Source: Bryobacterales bacterium
GTDB taxonomy: Bacteria; Acidobacteriota; Terriglobia; Bryobacterales; UBA6623
Assembly (NCBI GenBank): GCA_022823865.1
Contig: JAJEHF010000066.1
Span: forward strand, 79,811-143,810
Direction: 5' to 3'
Length of the DNA stretch: 64,000 nt
In this document: positions 17,775-27,417 of the stretch, in pieces
How the letters are laid out: each line of letters starts with the position of its first letter
Position numbering within the stretch: the stretch's first letter is position 1
The notes under the pieces: generated by a model
Seen by the model: only the letters and a program-made list of their open reading frames with translations
Databases searched by the model: none
What the model was told of the DNA's origin: nothing
Made by a program: the position numbers and the translations under genes

Positions 17775-19379
17775 TCAAGGCTCGGGCAATCGCGGCGGCC
17801 CCTCCGCCCAGGCGTTCCAAAGCCGAGCCATCTCGCTGACTCGATCGGGATGATCCGCGGCCAAGTCGTGCAACTCTGTACCGTCCCCTTCGATGTCGTA
17901 CAGCTCCCATGCGCGCTCGCGCACTGCGACGAGCTTCCACTGTCCCTGCCTGATCGCCCGGCCGCGGCTCCATTTCCAATACAGTTCCGATGCCGGCTCG
18001 CGAAACGAGCCCTCAAAGACGGGCCGCAGGCTTCGGCCGTCGGGCGAGTGGACCGCTCGTTGCCCGAACTCGGATGGCTGCTCGAGTCCGGCGGCGTCAA
18101 CGAACGTCGGCATCAGGTCGATCACGTGGGCCAGCTGGTCGGTCATGCCGCCAGGCTCGATGAGAGCCGGCCAGCGCGCGATCAGCGGCACATTGATCCC
18201 ACCCTCGTGATCGTGCTGCTTGTATAGCCGGAATGGGGTGTTGGAAGCATTCGCCCACCCGTACCCGTAGCTTTGGTAGGTGTCCTCGGGGCCGGGCATG
18301 ACCTCTGGGACGTTGCCCGGGATGACCGGGCGGCCGTCGCGCGTGCGTTCCGGCAGGTACGGGCCCTTGCGGTCGGTCTGATACTCGACGTGGCACCCGC
18401 CGTTGTCAATCTGGAAGACCACGAGCGTGTTATCGGCCTCGCCGGATTGCTCCAACAGATCCAGCAGCCTGCCGATGCCCGCGTCCATGCGCGTGATCTG
18501 GGCGGCGTAAACCTCCATGCGGCGTTGCTGCCAAGCCTTGTGGGGCTCGTCCGACCAAGCCGGAACCTGCGGATTCCTGGGCGACAGGTCCCAAGCCGGG
18601 TTGACCGAGCCGATCTCCAGCATGCGTGCGTGCCGGTCCGCTCGGAGAGCGTCCCAGCCACGCTCGTAGCGCCCTTGATAGTGAGCGATATCGCTCTCAA
18701 AGGCATGGAGCGGCCAGTGTGCCGCGGTGTAGGCCACGTAAAGGAAGAACGGTGCGTCCTTGGCCAGGCCGTCGCGCATGAAGTCCGCCGCGTAGTCGGT
18801 AGTGGCGTCCGTGTAGTAGAAGTCCGGGTCTAGGTAGAGGTGTTCGGCCGGCTCGTTGTCGAGCATCAGAGAGGCCGGCGTCCAGAAGCTGCAGGCCCCG
18901 AGCGTCGTGCCGAAGAATCTGTCGAAGCCGCGCTGGCAGGGCAGGCTGGCGTGCTCGCCCCCGTTCGAGAGGTGCCACTTTCCACTCATGTAGGTCGAAT
19001 AGCCGCCGCTGCGCAGCACCTCCGCGAGGGTGACGACATCCTGCGAAATACTGTTGCCAGAGCTGCCAGAGGTGAGCGCCTTGGTCGTGTAGCAGCCGCT
19101 CATCAGCGATGCGCGGGTCGGCACGCACATGTTGTTGGTGTAGTAGCGACTGAAGCGCAGGCCTTGGCTGGCGAGCCGGTCAAGATTCGGTGTCTCGATC
19201 TCCCCGCCATAGCAGCCAAGGTCGGAGTATCCCATGTCGTCCGACATGATCATCACGATATTGGGCTGCTCGTGCGTCGGCTCGGAAGCTTGCTCGGAGC
19301 AGGTGGCGGCTGCTAGGGGCGCGGCCGCGCTACAGCGTTGTAAGAACTGGCGGCGGCCGATCCGCTCCGAAGAAATCAC
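17775..19379 (-). CDS. Sulfatase (Tat-like signal, arylsulfatase-type)
   Basis: RRQFLQRCSAAAPLAAA; NIVMIMSDDMGYSDLGCYGGEIETPNLDRL; CVPTRASLMSG. Confidence 0.92.
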   Translation of the reverse strand: MISSERIGRRQFLQRCSAAAPLAAATCSEQASEPTHEQPNIVMIMSDDMGYSDLGCYGGEIETPNLDRLASQGLRFSRYYTNNMCVPTRASLMSGCYTTKALTSGSSGNSISQDVVTLAEVLRSGGYSTYMSGKWHLSNGGEHASLPCQRGFDRFFGTTLGACSFWTPASLMLDNEPAEHLYLDPDFYYTDATTDYAADFMRDGLAKDAPFFLYVAYTAAHWPLHAFESDIAHYQGRYERGWDALRADRHARMLEIGSVNPAWDLSPRNPQVPAWSDEPHKAWQQRRMEVYAAQITRMDAGIGRLLDLLEQSGEADNTLVVFQIDNGGCHVEYQTDRKGPYLPERTRDGRPVIPGNVPEVMPGPEDTYQSYGYGWANASNTPFRLYKQHDHEGGINVPLIARWPALIEPGGMTDQLAHVIDLMPTFVDAAGLEQPSEFGQRAVHSPDGRSLRPVFEGSFREPASELYWKWSRGRAIRQGQWKLVAVRERAWELYDIEGDGTELHDLAADHPDRVSEMARLWNAWAEGPPRLPEP

Positions 19380-19594
19380 CGCAACATCATAGCGCCCGCC
19401 CTGGGAGTCGGATCTAGCCGTGGCACAGGTCTGCCGGGTACCTGACCGGTCATCCCCAGAACGGGACTCTCGCGAACCGCGGACTGCCAGTCGATCCGGG
19501 ACTCGATCCGCATCGAGGGCCTGTCGCGCTGCCTGCGTGGTGCTGGCTGTAGCAGCTTCCCGCCACTGAGACGGTTGCTAGCGATCGCTACCCT

Positions 19595-21085
19595 TCACGG
19601 CAGTTGCGCGAGTTCAGGGTTCTCGGCTGCCCACTGGAAGAAATCCTCGACCGTGTAGAACGCCTCGTGCTTGTAGAGTCGCCCGGCGTCCTCGATCGGA
19701 GCCGTCCAATCGAAGTCCCACGAGTCCCCGGTTCGCTCCATCCAGCGCGCTAGTTCTGCGTCAAGTTCGGCAAGCGTCGGGGCGGCTTCCGGAGCCGCGA
19801 CAAGATTTTCCAGTTCGTACGGATCAGCCTCGAGGTCGTACAGGAGCCACGGCGCGTCCTTCGTGCGAGCGTACATGAAGCGGTCTGTCCGCAGCCCGCG
19901 CCAGCCGCGTTCCACGCCACCGGCGATAAACGGCCCGAAAATTTGAAAGTAGGCTGCGCTCGGCCCCGACTCCGCCTGCCCCAGCACCACCGGGGCAAGG
20001 CTCGCGCCCTGCATTTCCGGCGGCACGGGCAATCCGCACAGCGAGAGCAGTGTCGGTGCGATGTCCACGTGAGAGAACAGCGCATCGGTCTCGCGCCCGG
20101 CCGGCGCGCCGGGATGCCGCACGATGCCGGGTACCCGGATCGATTCCTCCCAGGGCTTTCGCTTCAGTCGCGTCCCGTGGGATCCCAGCATGTCGCCATG
20201 ATCCGAAGACACGATGACGATCGTGTTGTCGCGCAGTCCGAGTTCGTCGAGTTCGCCCAGAATCCGTCCGACTTGATCGTCCACCGCGGTCACCATCGCG
20301 TAGTAGGCGGCGATCTCCTTGCGGCCCGGCGTCTTCACATACGGGCTCGGTTCCAGCTCGCGGTCGCTCGTGTCGCCGTCGAAATTCGGCCGCAACGTGA
20401 TGCCCTCCGGGTCGTACAGTGCCATGTATTCGTCCGGAGCGATGTATGGATCGTGCGGCGGGCCCATCTGGACCGTCAGGAAGAACGGACGCGCGTCCTG
20501 CTTGGTCTGGCGCAAGAAGTCAATGCCGATATCGGTCCAAGCCGAGGCCTCGAAGGTCTTGATCGGGATCGGTTCGGGATCGTCCCGGAAGTAGTGCGTG
20601 TCGAAGTGCGCGTGGCTCACTTCGTTTGCGGCCCAGAACTCAAACCCCTGCCGCCTCGCTCCGGGCGGGATCCAGCCCGGCTGGCGGGGACCTCCGTCCA
20701 GATGCCACTTGCCGACAAACCCGGTGCGGTAACCGGCCTCGGCGAACAGCTCGGCTACGCTGGTCTCGGCTTCGCGGAGGCGCAGATCGTTGGCGATCAT
20801 GCCGTTGGTGTGCGCGTACTTGCCGGTCAGGATGATCGCGCGGGCCGGGCAGCAGACCGGCGAGTTGGCGAAGTGATTGCGGAACAGAACGCCCTCGGCG
20901 GCGAGCCGGTCCAGATTCGGGGTCTTTACGTCCGGATTTCCCATGCAGCCCATTGCCTGCGCCCGCATCTGGTCGGGGAACAGGAACAGGACGTTCATGG
21001 GAGTCTCGCGGCCTTGCCGAGAGCCGCAGCCGGCCGCTCCCAGCAGAGCGCCGATCCCGCCGATGAATTCGCGCCTTGTGGCCAT
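19595..21085 (-). CDS. Sulfatase
   Basis: MATRREFIGG start at 21085; MNVLFLFPDQMRAQAMGCMGNPDVKTPNLDRL; CCPARAIILTGKY; GKWHLDGG. Confidence 0.92.
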   Translation of the reverse strand: MATRREFIGGIGALLGAAGCGSRQGRETPMNVLFLFPDQMRAQAMGCMGNPDVKTPNLDRLAAEGVLFRNHFANSPVCCPARAIILTGKYAHTNGMIANDLRLREAETSVAELFAEAGYRTGFVGKWHLDGGPRQPGWIPPGARRQGFEFWAANEVSHAHFDTHYFRDDPEPIPIKTFEASAWTDIGIDFLRQTKQDARPFFLTVQMGPPHDPYIAPDEYMALYDPEGITLRPNFDGDTSDRELEPSPYVKTPGRKEIAAYYAMVTAVDDQVGRILGELDELGLRDNTIVIVSSDHGDMLGSHGTRLKRKPWEESIRVPGIVRHPGAPAGRETDALFSHVDIAPTLLSLCGLPVPPEMQGASLAPVVLGQAESGPSAAYFQIFGPFIAGGVERGWRGLRTDRFMYARTKDAPWLLYDLEADPYELENLVAAPEAAPTLAELDAELARWMERTGDSWDFDWTAPIEDAGRLYKHEAFYTVEDFFQWAAENPELAQLP

Positions 21086-21134
21086 CTGAGACGCGATCAT
21101 AGCGCAGCTGCTCCCGCATTCGAGCCCGGGCAAG

Positions 21135-23015
21135 CTACCAGCCGGCGGCGTAGCGAAACGCATAGGGGTCGGCGCCGGCCTCGATGACTCCGTTGCGGAG
21201 CAGCTTCACCGCTGTCGGCGCCGAGCCGCTGTTGCGAGCCCGCCGCAGCTCGACTTGATGCCCGAGCCCGGCCAGCTCTTCGAAGACGAACGACGGCATC
21301 CGCTCGTCAAGCAGCAGCACGTTCGGTTCCATCGCATGGTCGTCGAAGCTCGACACCAAGTGCTTGCTCTGGAAGCGCGGGGCTTCGACCGCTGCCTGCG
21401 AGTTGAAATTGAAGACCACAGCTGCCAGCAGCACTTGCAGCAGGGCCTGCTCTTGCTGGTCGCCGCCCGGCGTCGAGAGGGCCATGAACGGCTGCCCCCG
21501 GCGCGTCACCAACGTCGGCGTCAGCGTGATCCTTGGCCGCTTGCCCGGCTCGACCACGTTCGGATGGCCGCGGACGGTGAGGAAACTGTGGCCGCGCTGG
21601 GTCAGCGGGATGCCCGTGCTTCCCGCGATCACCGCAGGCATCCAAGCGCCGGAGGGCGAGGCAGAGAAGAGCGTGCCGTCAGCGGTGGCGATGTTGATCG
21701 ACGTTGTGTCCTTGGAAGCCAGGGCGTCGGGCAGGGGCCGCCGGCGCGCGTGGCGCGAGGGATGCATGGGCTGGCGCCGCCCGAACCTGCCCGGGCGAAA
21801 CTCGGTCGACGCGCGCTTCGGGTTGATCAATGCCCGCCTGGCACCGGCGTATTCCTTGCTCAGCAGTGCGGCGGGCACCGACACGAACTTGGGATCCGCG
21901 TACCACGCGTCCCGGTCCGCGAATGCCAGCTTGAGGGCTTCCACCAAGTGATGGATGTACTCTGGCGTGTTCCAGCCGAGCGCCTCCAGGTCGTAGCCCT
22001 CGAGAATGTTCAGGGCCTGCAGCAAGACCGCGCCTTGCGTCCAGAAGTCGGGCTTATAGATCTGGTAGCCGTGAAACTCGGTCACCAACGGGCGCTCGAC
22101 CTCCAGCCGGAATGCGGCAAAGTCCTCGTACCGCAGCAGTCCTCCATCGCTCTTGACGAAGTCTGCGATTTCTCGCGCGATCGGCCCGCGGTAGAAGTAA
22201 TCGCGCACCGCGTCGATGGCACCCTCGCGCGACTTGCCGGAATCGAGCGCGGCACGCTCCGCCCGCATCATGCTCCGAACCGTTTCGGCGAGGTCGCGCT
22301 GGCGAAACAAGTCTCCGGGCCGCGGCCTGCGGCCGTCTGGCGCGTACACCGCCAGCGAGGTAGGGAACAGGCTCAGGAACGAGCCTGCCTCGGCGATCGA
22401 CCGGGAGCGCATGCTGTCGATCGGATGCTCTTGCGCCAGCGCGGCCGCGGGCTCCGCGACTGCCTCGAAGGAAAGCGTTCCGAAACGCTGAAGGGCCAAC
22501 AGGGCCGCGTCGACCATGCCCGGCACGAGCGTCGGCATGGTGCCGTAAGACGGGATCTGGCCGGTCTTGTGGTCGCGCTGCGCGGCCTCGAGCTCCAGTT
22601 GCGGATCTTTCTTCCGATTGAGGAAGAACTCGAGGGTCATCAGGGCCGGCGCCGTGCCCACCCCTGCGATCGAGTGAACGCTCCCGTCGGGCGTGCGGAT
22701 TAGCAGCGGCGCCTCGCCGCCGAACCCGAAGTGAGAGAATTCGGTTACCGCTCCGGCCAGCAGTGCGGCCACTCCGGCGTCAACGGCGTTGCCGCCGGCC
22801 TGCAGCACGCGCATCGTCACTTGGGTGACGGTGGGTGTTCCGGCCGAGACCGCCGCGTGCTTGCCGCGCACCACGGGGCGGAACAGCTCCCAGCGCAGGA
22901 TCTCGCGCTGCCTGCGCTGCTTCTCCGAAAGCTGCCGCCGGCCTTGTGCGAATGCCGCGCAGGAGCCGAGCAGGCCTATGGCCAACCCCAAGGCGATATG
23001 CCGATTGAGTCCCAC
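21135..23015 (-). CDS. Gamma-glutamyltransferase family protein
   Basis: QAGGNAVDAGVAALLAGAVTEFSHFGFGGEA; KDTTSINIATADG catalytic Thr region; TPGGDQQEQALLQVLL. Confidence 0.85.
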   Translation of the reverse strand: MGLNRHIALGLAIGLLGSCAAFAQGRRQLSEKQRRQREILRWELFRPVVRGKHAAVSAGTPTVTQVTMRVLQAGGNAVDAGVAALLAGAVTEFSHFGFGGEAPLLIRTPDGSVHSIAGVGTAPALMTLEFFLNRKKDPQLELEAAQRDHKTGQIPSYGTMPTLVPGMVDAALLALQRFGTLSFEAVAEPAAALAQEHPIDSMRSRSIAEAGSFLSLFPTSLAVYAPDGRRPRPGDLFRQRDLAETVRSMMRAERAALDSGKSREGAIDAVRDYFYRGPIAREIADFVKSDGGLLRYEDFAAFRLEVERPLVTEFHGYQIYKPDFWTQGAVLLQALNILEGYDLEALGWNTPEYIHHLVEALKLAFADRDAWYADPKFVSVPAALLSKEYAGARRALINPKRASTEFRPGRFGRRQPMHPSRHARRRPLPDALASKDTTSINIATADGTLFSASPSGAWMPAVIAGSTGIPLTQRGHSFLTVRGHPNVVEPGKRPRITLTPTLVTRRGQPFMALSTPGGDQQEQALLQVLLAAVVFNFNSQAAVEAPRFQSKHLVSSFDDHAMEPNVLLLDERMPSFVFEELAGLGHQVELRRARNSGSAPTAVKLLRNGVIEAGADPYAFRYAAGW

Positions 23016-23067
23016 AAGGCGCCGCAGTCATGATAACGGTTTCCAAGGCGGCGGGCCGCCAGGAGGC

Positions 23068-23844
23068 TCAAATGTGACCGAACGCGGGCTCCTCCTCGAG
23101 TGCGGCGGGGGCCGCTGTCGCGAGCAAGTCTCGCACGCGCAGGATCGCCTCGCGCTTCTCGCGGTTGCGCAAGGCGCGCCGGTTCGCGAGCAGGTGCGCG
23201 GTGGAGCCTTCCAGCACCTTGTGCACGATCTTGAGGCCGTTGGCCCGGATCGTGCTGCCGGTCTCGGTGTTGTCCACGATCGCCTCGCCGTCTTCGGGAG
23301 GCTTGGATTCGGTGGCGCCGAAGGAATGGAAGATGGCGACCGGCGAAGCCCCGCTGCGCTCGACTCCCAGGCGTGTGTAGGGACTGTACAGCGACGGTTC
23401 CAGATCGGTGTGCTGGCGCACCAGAGCCTCGGTGAGGTTCAGGTACTCGGTCCAGATCCGCAGGGGCTGCGTGCCAGTCGAGTCCACGAACTTGGCGAAC
23501 AGATCCGCTGCCGAGCGCACGTCGTCCCACTGGCTGGAGACGCACAGCACGATGTCTACCCGGCCGATGCCCAGATCCAGCAGATCCTCGACGTTGGCGG
23601 CCGCCTCGCTCTCGTAGTACCAGTCGATCCCGGAAATGCCGAGATCGAAGAAGCCGGCCTGCAGCATGTAGGGGATTTCCTGCGGCCGCATCATCTTGAC
23701 ATCGACACCTGTCAGGCCCAGGTCGGGACGGTAGCCGCGGCTGCCGTCGGCGTAGCCCCGAGGGTCGATGCCCGAGCGCTCGAAGAAGGCGCGGGTCTTC
23801 TTTTCCAGGCTTCCCTTGGGAATGGCGAATCGGATGGGATTCAT
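23068..23844 (-). CDS. hisG: ATP phosphoribosyltransferase catalytic subunit
   Basis: IRFAIPKGSLEKKTRAFFERSG; DLGISGIDW; IVDNTETGSTIRANGLKIV. Confidence 0.88.
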   Translation of the reverse strand: MNPIRFAIPKGSLEKKTRAFFERSGIDPRGYADGSRGYRPDLGLTGVDVKMMRPQEIPYMLQAGFFDLGISGIDWYYESEAAANVEDLLDLGIGRVDIVLCVSSQWDDVRSAADLFAKFVDSTGTQPLRIWTEYLNLTEALVRQHTDLEPSLYSPYTRLGVERSGASPVAIFHSFGATESKPPEDGEAIVDNTETGSTIRANGLKIVHKVLEGSTAHLLANRRALRNREKREAILRVRDLLATAAPAALEEEPAFGHI

Positions 23845-23862
23845 GACTGCTTCCTAGGGCGG

Positions 23863-25254
23863 CTAGCTGCCGGCCGAGAGCGCCTCCAGCACGGCTTCGG
23901 TCTCGGCCGCCACCACCGCGCCGTCCGGCAGCCTCAGCGTGTTGCCGCTGACGGTGGCCGCCGGAGTGCCCGCTTGGCCGATAGCGACGCCCCGCGTGCG
24001 CAAGTCCTCGGCGAGCCGCACGGTCAGGGCCTCGTCCTGGGCGGAGGCCGCCCGCAGGGTGATTCCCTCGGGGCCATCGCCCGCGGGCCCGTCCAGGCCC
24101 AGTTCTTGCAGCGTGTCCAGCCGGACGGCACAGCCGGTGGCAGGAGTGGGCTCGCCGCCGAAGAGTTCGACCAGCCGGTCGTAACGGCCGCCGCCGCAGA
24201 GCTTCTTCGAACCGCTGGCGATCTCGAACACGGTTCCGGTGTAGAACGTCAGCCCGCGGGAGATCCCGAGGGTGATCTCGAAGCCGCCGACGCTGTAGTG
24301 CCTCAGGCGTTGGCAGACCGAAATCAGATCCTCCAGGGCTGCGCTCGCGCTCGATCGGCCCAAGGCTGCGGACGCCTGCTCGGAGACCTCCTCCAGCCCC
24401 CCGCGAATCGCGCTGGCGCGCAGCAGCAGGTCGGCGGTTTCCTCGTCAACGTACCCCTCGACATTCCACAGGTGGCGGTAGGTGGCCGCGGCCTCGTCGG
24501 GCAGGCGGCGGACCAGTTGCTCCGGGTCTAGCGCTGGCGCCTCCGCGATGGCGAACTCGCCGGCGTAGCCGTCCTGCGACTGCAGCGCCGCCAGGGCCCG
24601 CCGGTCTGCCCTGAGTTGTTCTTGCAGCAGTGTGTCCGGCCGCGCCACGCCGCATCGCTCGCGGATGGCTGCCAGCCGGTCGAGATGGCCGATCACAGCG
24701 GCTCGCTCGTCGGCGCTGAGCTGTTCCGGCAGCAGGGCTCGGAAGATCCCGGCGGTGCCCACTTTGAGCGTGAGCCTGGCCGCTCCGAGATCGCGCAGGA
24801 AACGGTGGGCAGTCGCGATCACCTCGGCATCGGCCCCGGGCGAGGGGTCGCCCAAGACTTCGATTCCGGCTTGAGTGAATTCGCGCTGGCGGCCGGAATG
24901 CGGCCGGCAGTACCGGAAGCACGGCGCGATATAGAAGAGTCGGTGCGGCCGCACGAGCCCGGCGAGCGCCCCGGAGGCGACCATGCGGCAGACGGGCGCG
25001 GTCATTTCCGGCCGGAGCGCGTACTCCTCGTGGTCGCAGTGGAAGGTCAGCAGCGAGTTCTTGATCTCCGCGCCCGAGCGCGCCGCGAACAGGTCGGCCC
25101 GCTCGAACATCGGCGTGGACACTTCGGTGAATCCGTACAGTTCCGCGGTGCGCGAAAAGGCGGCTTCAAAGCGCCGCCGCCGTGCCGTCTCTTCGGGCAA
25201 GCTGTCGCGCGTGGCAGGCGGTGGAGCGTTGTCGAGCATGGCGAACGGAAGCAA
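23863..25254 (-). CDS. hisZ: HisRS-like ATP phosphoribosyltransferase regulatory subunit
   Basis: Class II aaRS-like EYALRPEMTAPVCRMVA, QREFTQAGIEVLG; CGGGRYDRLVELFG; directly upstream of hisG. Confidence 0.8.
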   Translation of the reverse strand: MLPFAMLDNAPPPATRDSLPEETARRRRFEAAFSRTAELYGFTEVSTPMFERADLFAARSGAEIKNSLLTFHCDHEEYALRPEMTAPVCRMVASGALAGLVRPHRLFYIAPCFRYCRPHSGRQREFTQAGIEVLGDPSPGADAEVIATAHRFLRDLGAARLTLKVGTAGIFRALLPEQLSADERAAVIGHLDRLAAIRERCGVARPDTLLQEQLRADRRALAALQSQDGYAGEFAIAEAPALDPEQLVRRLPDEAAATYRHLWNVEGYVDEETADLLLRASAIRGGLEEVSEQASAALGRSSASAALEDLISVCQRLRHYSVGGFEITLGISRGLTFYTGTVFEIASGSKKLCGGGRYDRLVELFGGEPTPATGCAVRLDTLQELGLDGPAGDGPEGITLRAASAQDEALTVRLAEDLRTRGVAIGQAGTPAATVSGNTLRLPDGAVVAAETEAVLEALSAGS

Positions 25255-25457
25255 GCGAGCGCGGAGCGAAACCGCCCCTGACCGGCAAGCCTGGCTGGGG
25301 CAATCGGGGGCGGCAGCAGGCCTCGGCCCGACGGTGGGGGCTGCCTTTTCTTGATTCTAGCGATGCGGCCGCTCGTGCGCCGCAGGGGCGGATTTGGCAG
25401 GCGTTTCGCGGGGATTGCTCGAGCGCGGAAGATACTCTCCCGATTGAAACAATCTGG

Positions 25458-25486
25458 TTACGTCGGACGGCGGATTTTCTTATACT
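25458..25486 (+). promoter_or_regulatory. Candidate sigma70-type promoter upstream of korAB (TTACGT - 17 nt - TATACT)
   Basis: Good -10 TATACT, weak -35; about 90 nt upstream of korA start. Confidence 0.35.
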
Positions 25487-25575
25487 GGAAGGTAGAAGGC
25501 AGGACGCCTAAGTGAAGTCCAGTCAAGGCGGATGCTTGACCTGAAGCCCGTCGTTGCCGCAAGGCCCCCTTTTTC

Positions 25576-27417
25576 ATGCAAGCCGTGAATGCATCCCCTA
25601 GCGGGGAACCCGTAACTGTACCCGAACTTGAGGTCGTCAACGACTTCAGCATCCATGTCGCCACCGTCAACGGGTCGGGCAGCCAGTCTTCGAACCTGGT
25701 CCTGTTGCGGGCTCTGTTCGAGATGGGCATCCCGGTGTCGGGCAAGAATCTGTTCCCGTCCAACATCGCCGGGCTGCCGACGTGGTACACCATCCGTGCC
25801 AGCAAGTTCGGCTTTACGGGCCGCAAGAAGGAAGTCGACTTCTTGGTGGCGATGAACCCGCAGACGGCCCACGAGGACGTGCAGTCCCTCGACCCGGGCC
25901 GGGCGGTTGTCTACGACGAGTCGCTGGGCTTGGACGCGCTGCGCGACGACCTGTGCTTCTACCCCGTGCCGTTCGATCCCATCACGGCCGCGGTCTGCCC
26001 CCAGCCGAAGCTGCGCAAGCTCGTGCGCAACATGGTCTACGACGGCGTCCTGGCGGCACTGCTGGACATCGAGATGGAGGAGATCCGCAAGGCTATCGAG
26101 AAGCAGTTCGCAACCAAGCCCAAGGCGGCTGAGCTGAACTGGAACGCGGCCCGGGCCGGCTGCGATTGGGCCACCGAGAATCTTGTCAAGCGCGATCCCT
26201 ACCGGCTCGAGCGGATGGACGGGAACAAAGGCAAGATCATCGTCGAGGGCAACGCCGCAGCCGCGCTTGGGGCGGTCTTTGGCGGTGTGAGCGTCATCAC
26301 TTGGTACCCCATTACACCGTCTTCGTCCCTCGCCGAGGCGGCCCAGGGCTACTTGAATCGCTTTCGCGTTGACGAGTCGACCGGAAAGGCCACCTTCGCG
26401 GTGGTGCAGGCCGAGGACGAGCTGGCCTCGATCGGCATGGCCATCGGTGCCGGCTGGGCCGGTGCGCGGGCGATGACCACGACCGCCGGCCCGGGCATCT
26501 CGCTGATGTCGGAGTTCGTTGGGTTGGCGCATTTCGCGGAGATTCCGGTCGTGCTGATCGATGTGCAGCGCATGGGGCCTTCCACGGGCCTGCCGACGCG
26601 CACGTCGCAGGGGGATTTCCTCTCGGCCGCCACGCTGTCGCACGGCGACACGTTCCACCCGATGCTGATTCCGGCCACTCCTGAGGAGTGCTTCGAATTC
26701 GGCGCCAAGGCCTTCGACGTTGCCGAGCGCTTGCAGGCTCCCGTGTTCGTGATGCTCGATCTCGACTTGGGCATGAACTATTGGACGGCCGACAAGTTCG
26801 ACTACCCGGACTGGGACATCGATCGCGGCAAAGTGCTCAGCGAGGAGGACATCGAACGGCTCCAGGGTGATTGGGGCCGCTATCGGGACGTGGACGATGA
26901 TGGCGTCCCCTATCGCACCATCCCGGGCAACCGGCACCCGCAGGCTGCCTATTTCGCGCGCGGCACCGGCCACGACGAGGACGCCAACTACAGCGAGCGC
27001 GAGGAAGACTGGATCCGCAACATGGACCGCATCCAGAAGAAGATGGCGGGGGCTCGCAAGTGGCTGCCCGAACCGGTCATCGAGGACGGCCCCAAGGCGC
27101 GGGTGGCCTTGGTGGCCGCCGGTACGAGTCATGAGGCAGTCCGCGAGGCGCGCAGCCAGCTGCGGCTGGAATACGGCTTCGAGACCGCCTACTGCCGGGT
27201 GCGCGGCTGGCCGTTCAGCCACGCCACGGAAGAGTTCATCGCCGAACACGACCATGTCTATGTCGTCGAGCAGAATCGCGACGGTCAGTTGCGCATGCTG
27301 CTGCGAAGGCAGTTCCCGGCGATTCATGACCACTTGCGGAGCGTCTGCTATTACGGAGGCATGCCGCTGGACGCCCGCACCATCACCGACGCAATCGTCG
27401 ATCAGGAGGGGCTGTGA
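25576..27417 (+). CDS. korA: 2-oxoacid:acceptor oxidoreductase alpha (gamma/alpha fused) subunit
   Basis: GSGSQSSNLVLLRALFEMGIPVSGKN; ITWYPITPSSSLAEAA; TTAGPGISLMSEFVGLAHFAEIPVVL. Confidence 0.9.
   Translation: MQAVNASPSGEPVTVPELEVVNDFSIHVATVNGSGSQSSNLVLLRALFEMGIPVSGKNLFPSNIAGLPTWYTIRASKFGFTGRKKEVDFLVAMNPQTAHEDVQSLDPGRAVVYDESLGLDALRDDLCFYPVPFDPITAAVCPQPKLRKLVRNMVYDGVLAALLDIEMEEIRKAIEKQFATKPKAAELNWNAARAGCDWATENLVKRDPYRLERMDGNKGKIIVEGNAAAALGAVFGGVSVITWYPITPSSSLAEAAQGYLNRFRVDESTGKATFAVVQAEDELASIGMAIGAGWAGARAMTTTAGPGISLMSEFVGLAHFAEIPVVLIDVQRMGPSTGLPTRTSQGDFLSAATLSHGDTFHPMLIPATPEECFEFGAKAFDVAERLQAPVFVMLDLDLGMNYWTADKFDYPDWDIDRGKVLSEEDIERLQGDWGRYRDVDDDGVPYRTIPGNRHPQAAYFARGTGHDEDANYSEREEDWIRNMDRIQKKMAGARKWLPEPVIEDGPKARVALVAAGTSHEAVREARSQLRLEYGFETAYCRVRGWPFSHATEEFIAEHDHVYVVEQNRDGQLRMLLRRQFPAIHDHLRSVCYYGGMPLDARTITDAIVDQEGL

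Noticed and set aside
21255-22703. 482-aa plus-strand ORF antisense to gamma-glutamyltransferase
   Set aside because: No recognisable motif; opposite strand encodes GGT motifs.
23068-25254. hisG-hisZ pair as an unusual split system
   Set aside because: Short-form HisG with HisZ is a well-known arrangement; not novel.
25480-27333. 617-aa minus-strand ORF antisense to korA
   Set aside because: Mirror-frame artefact; korA/korB motifs on plus strand are decisive.
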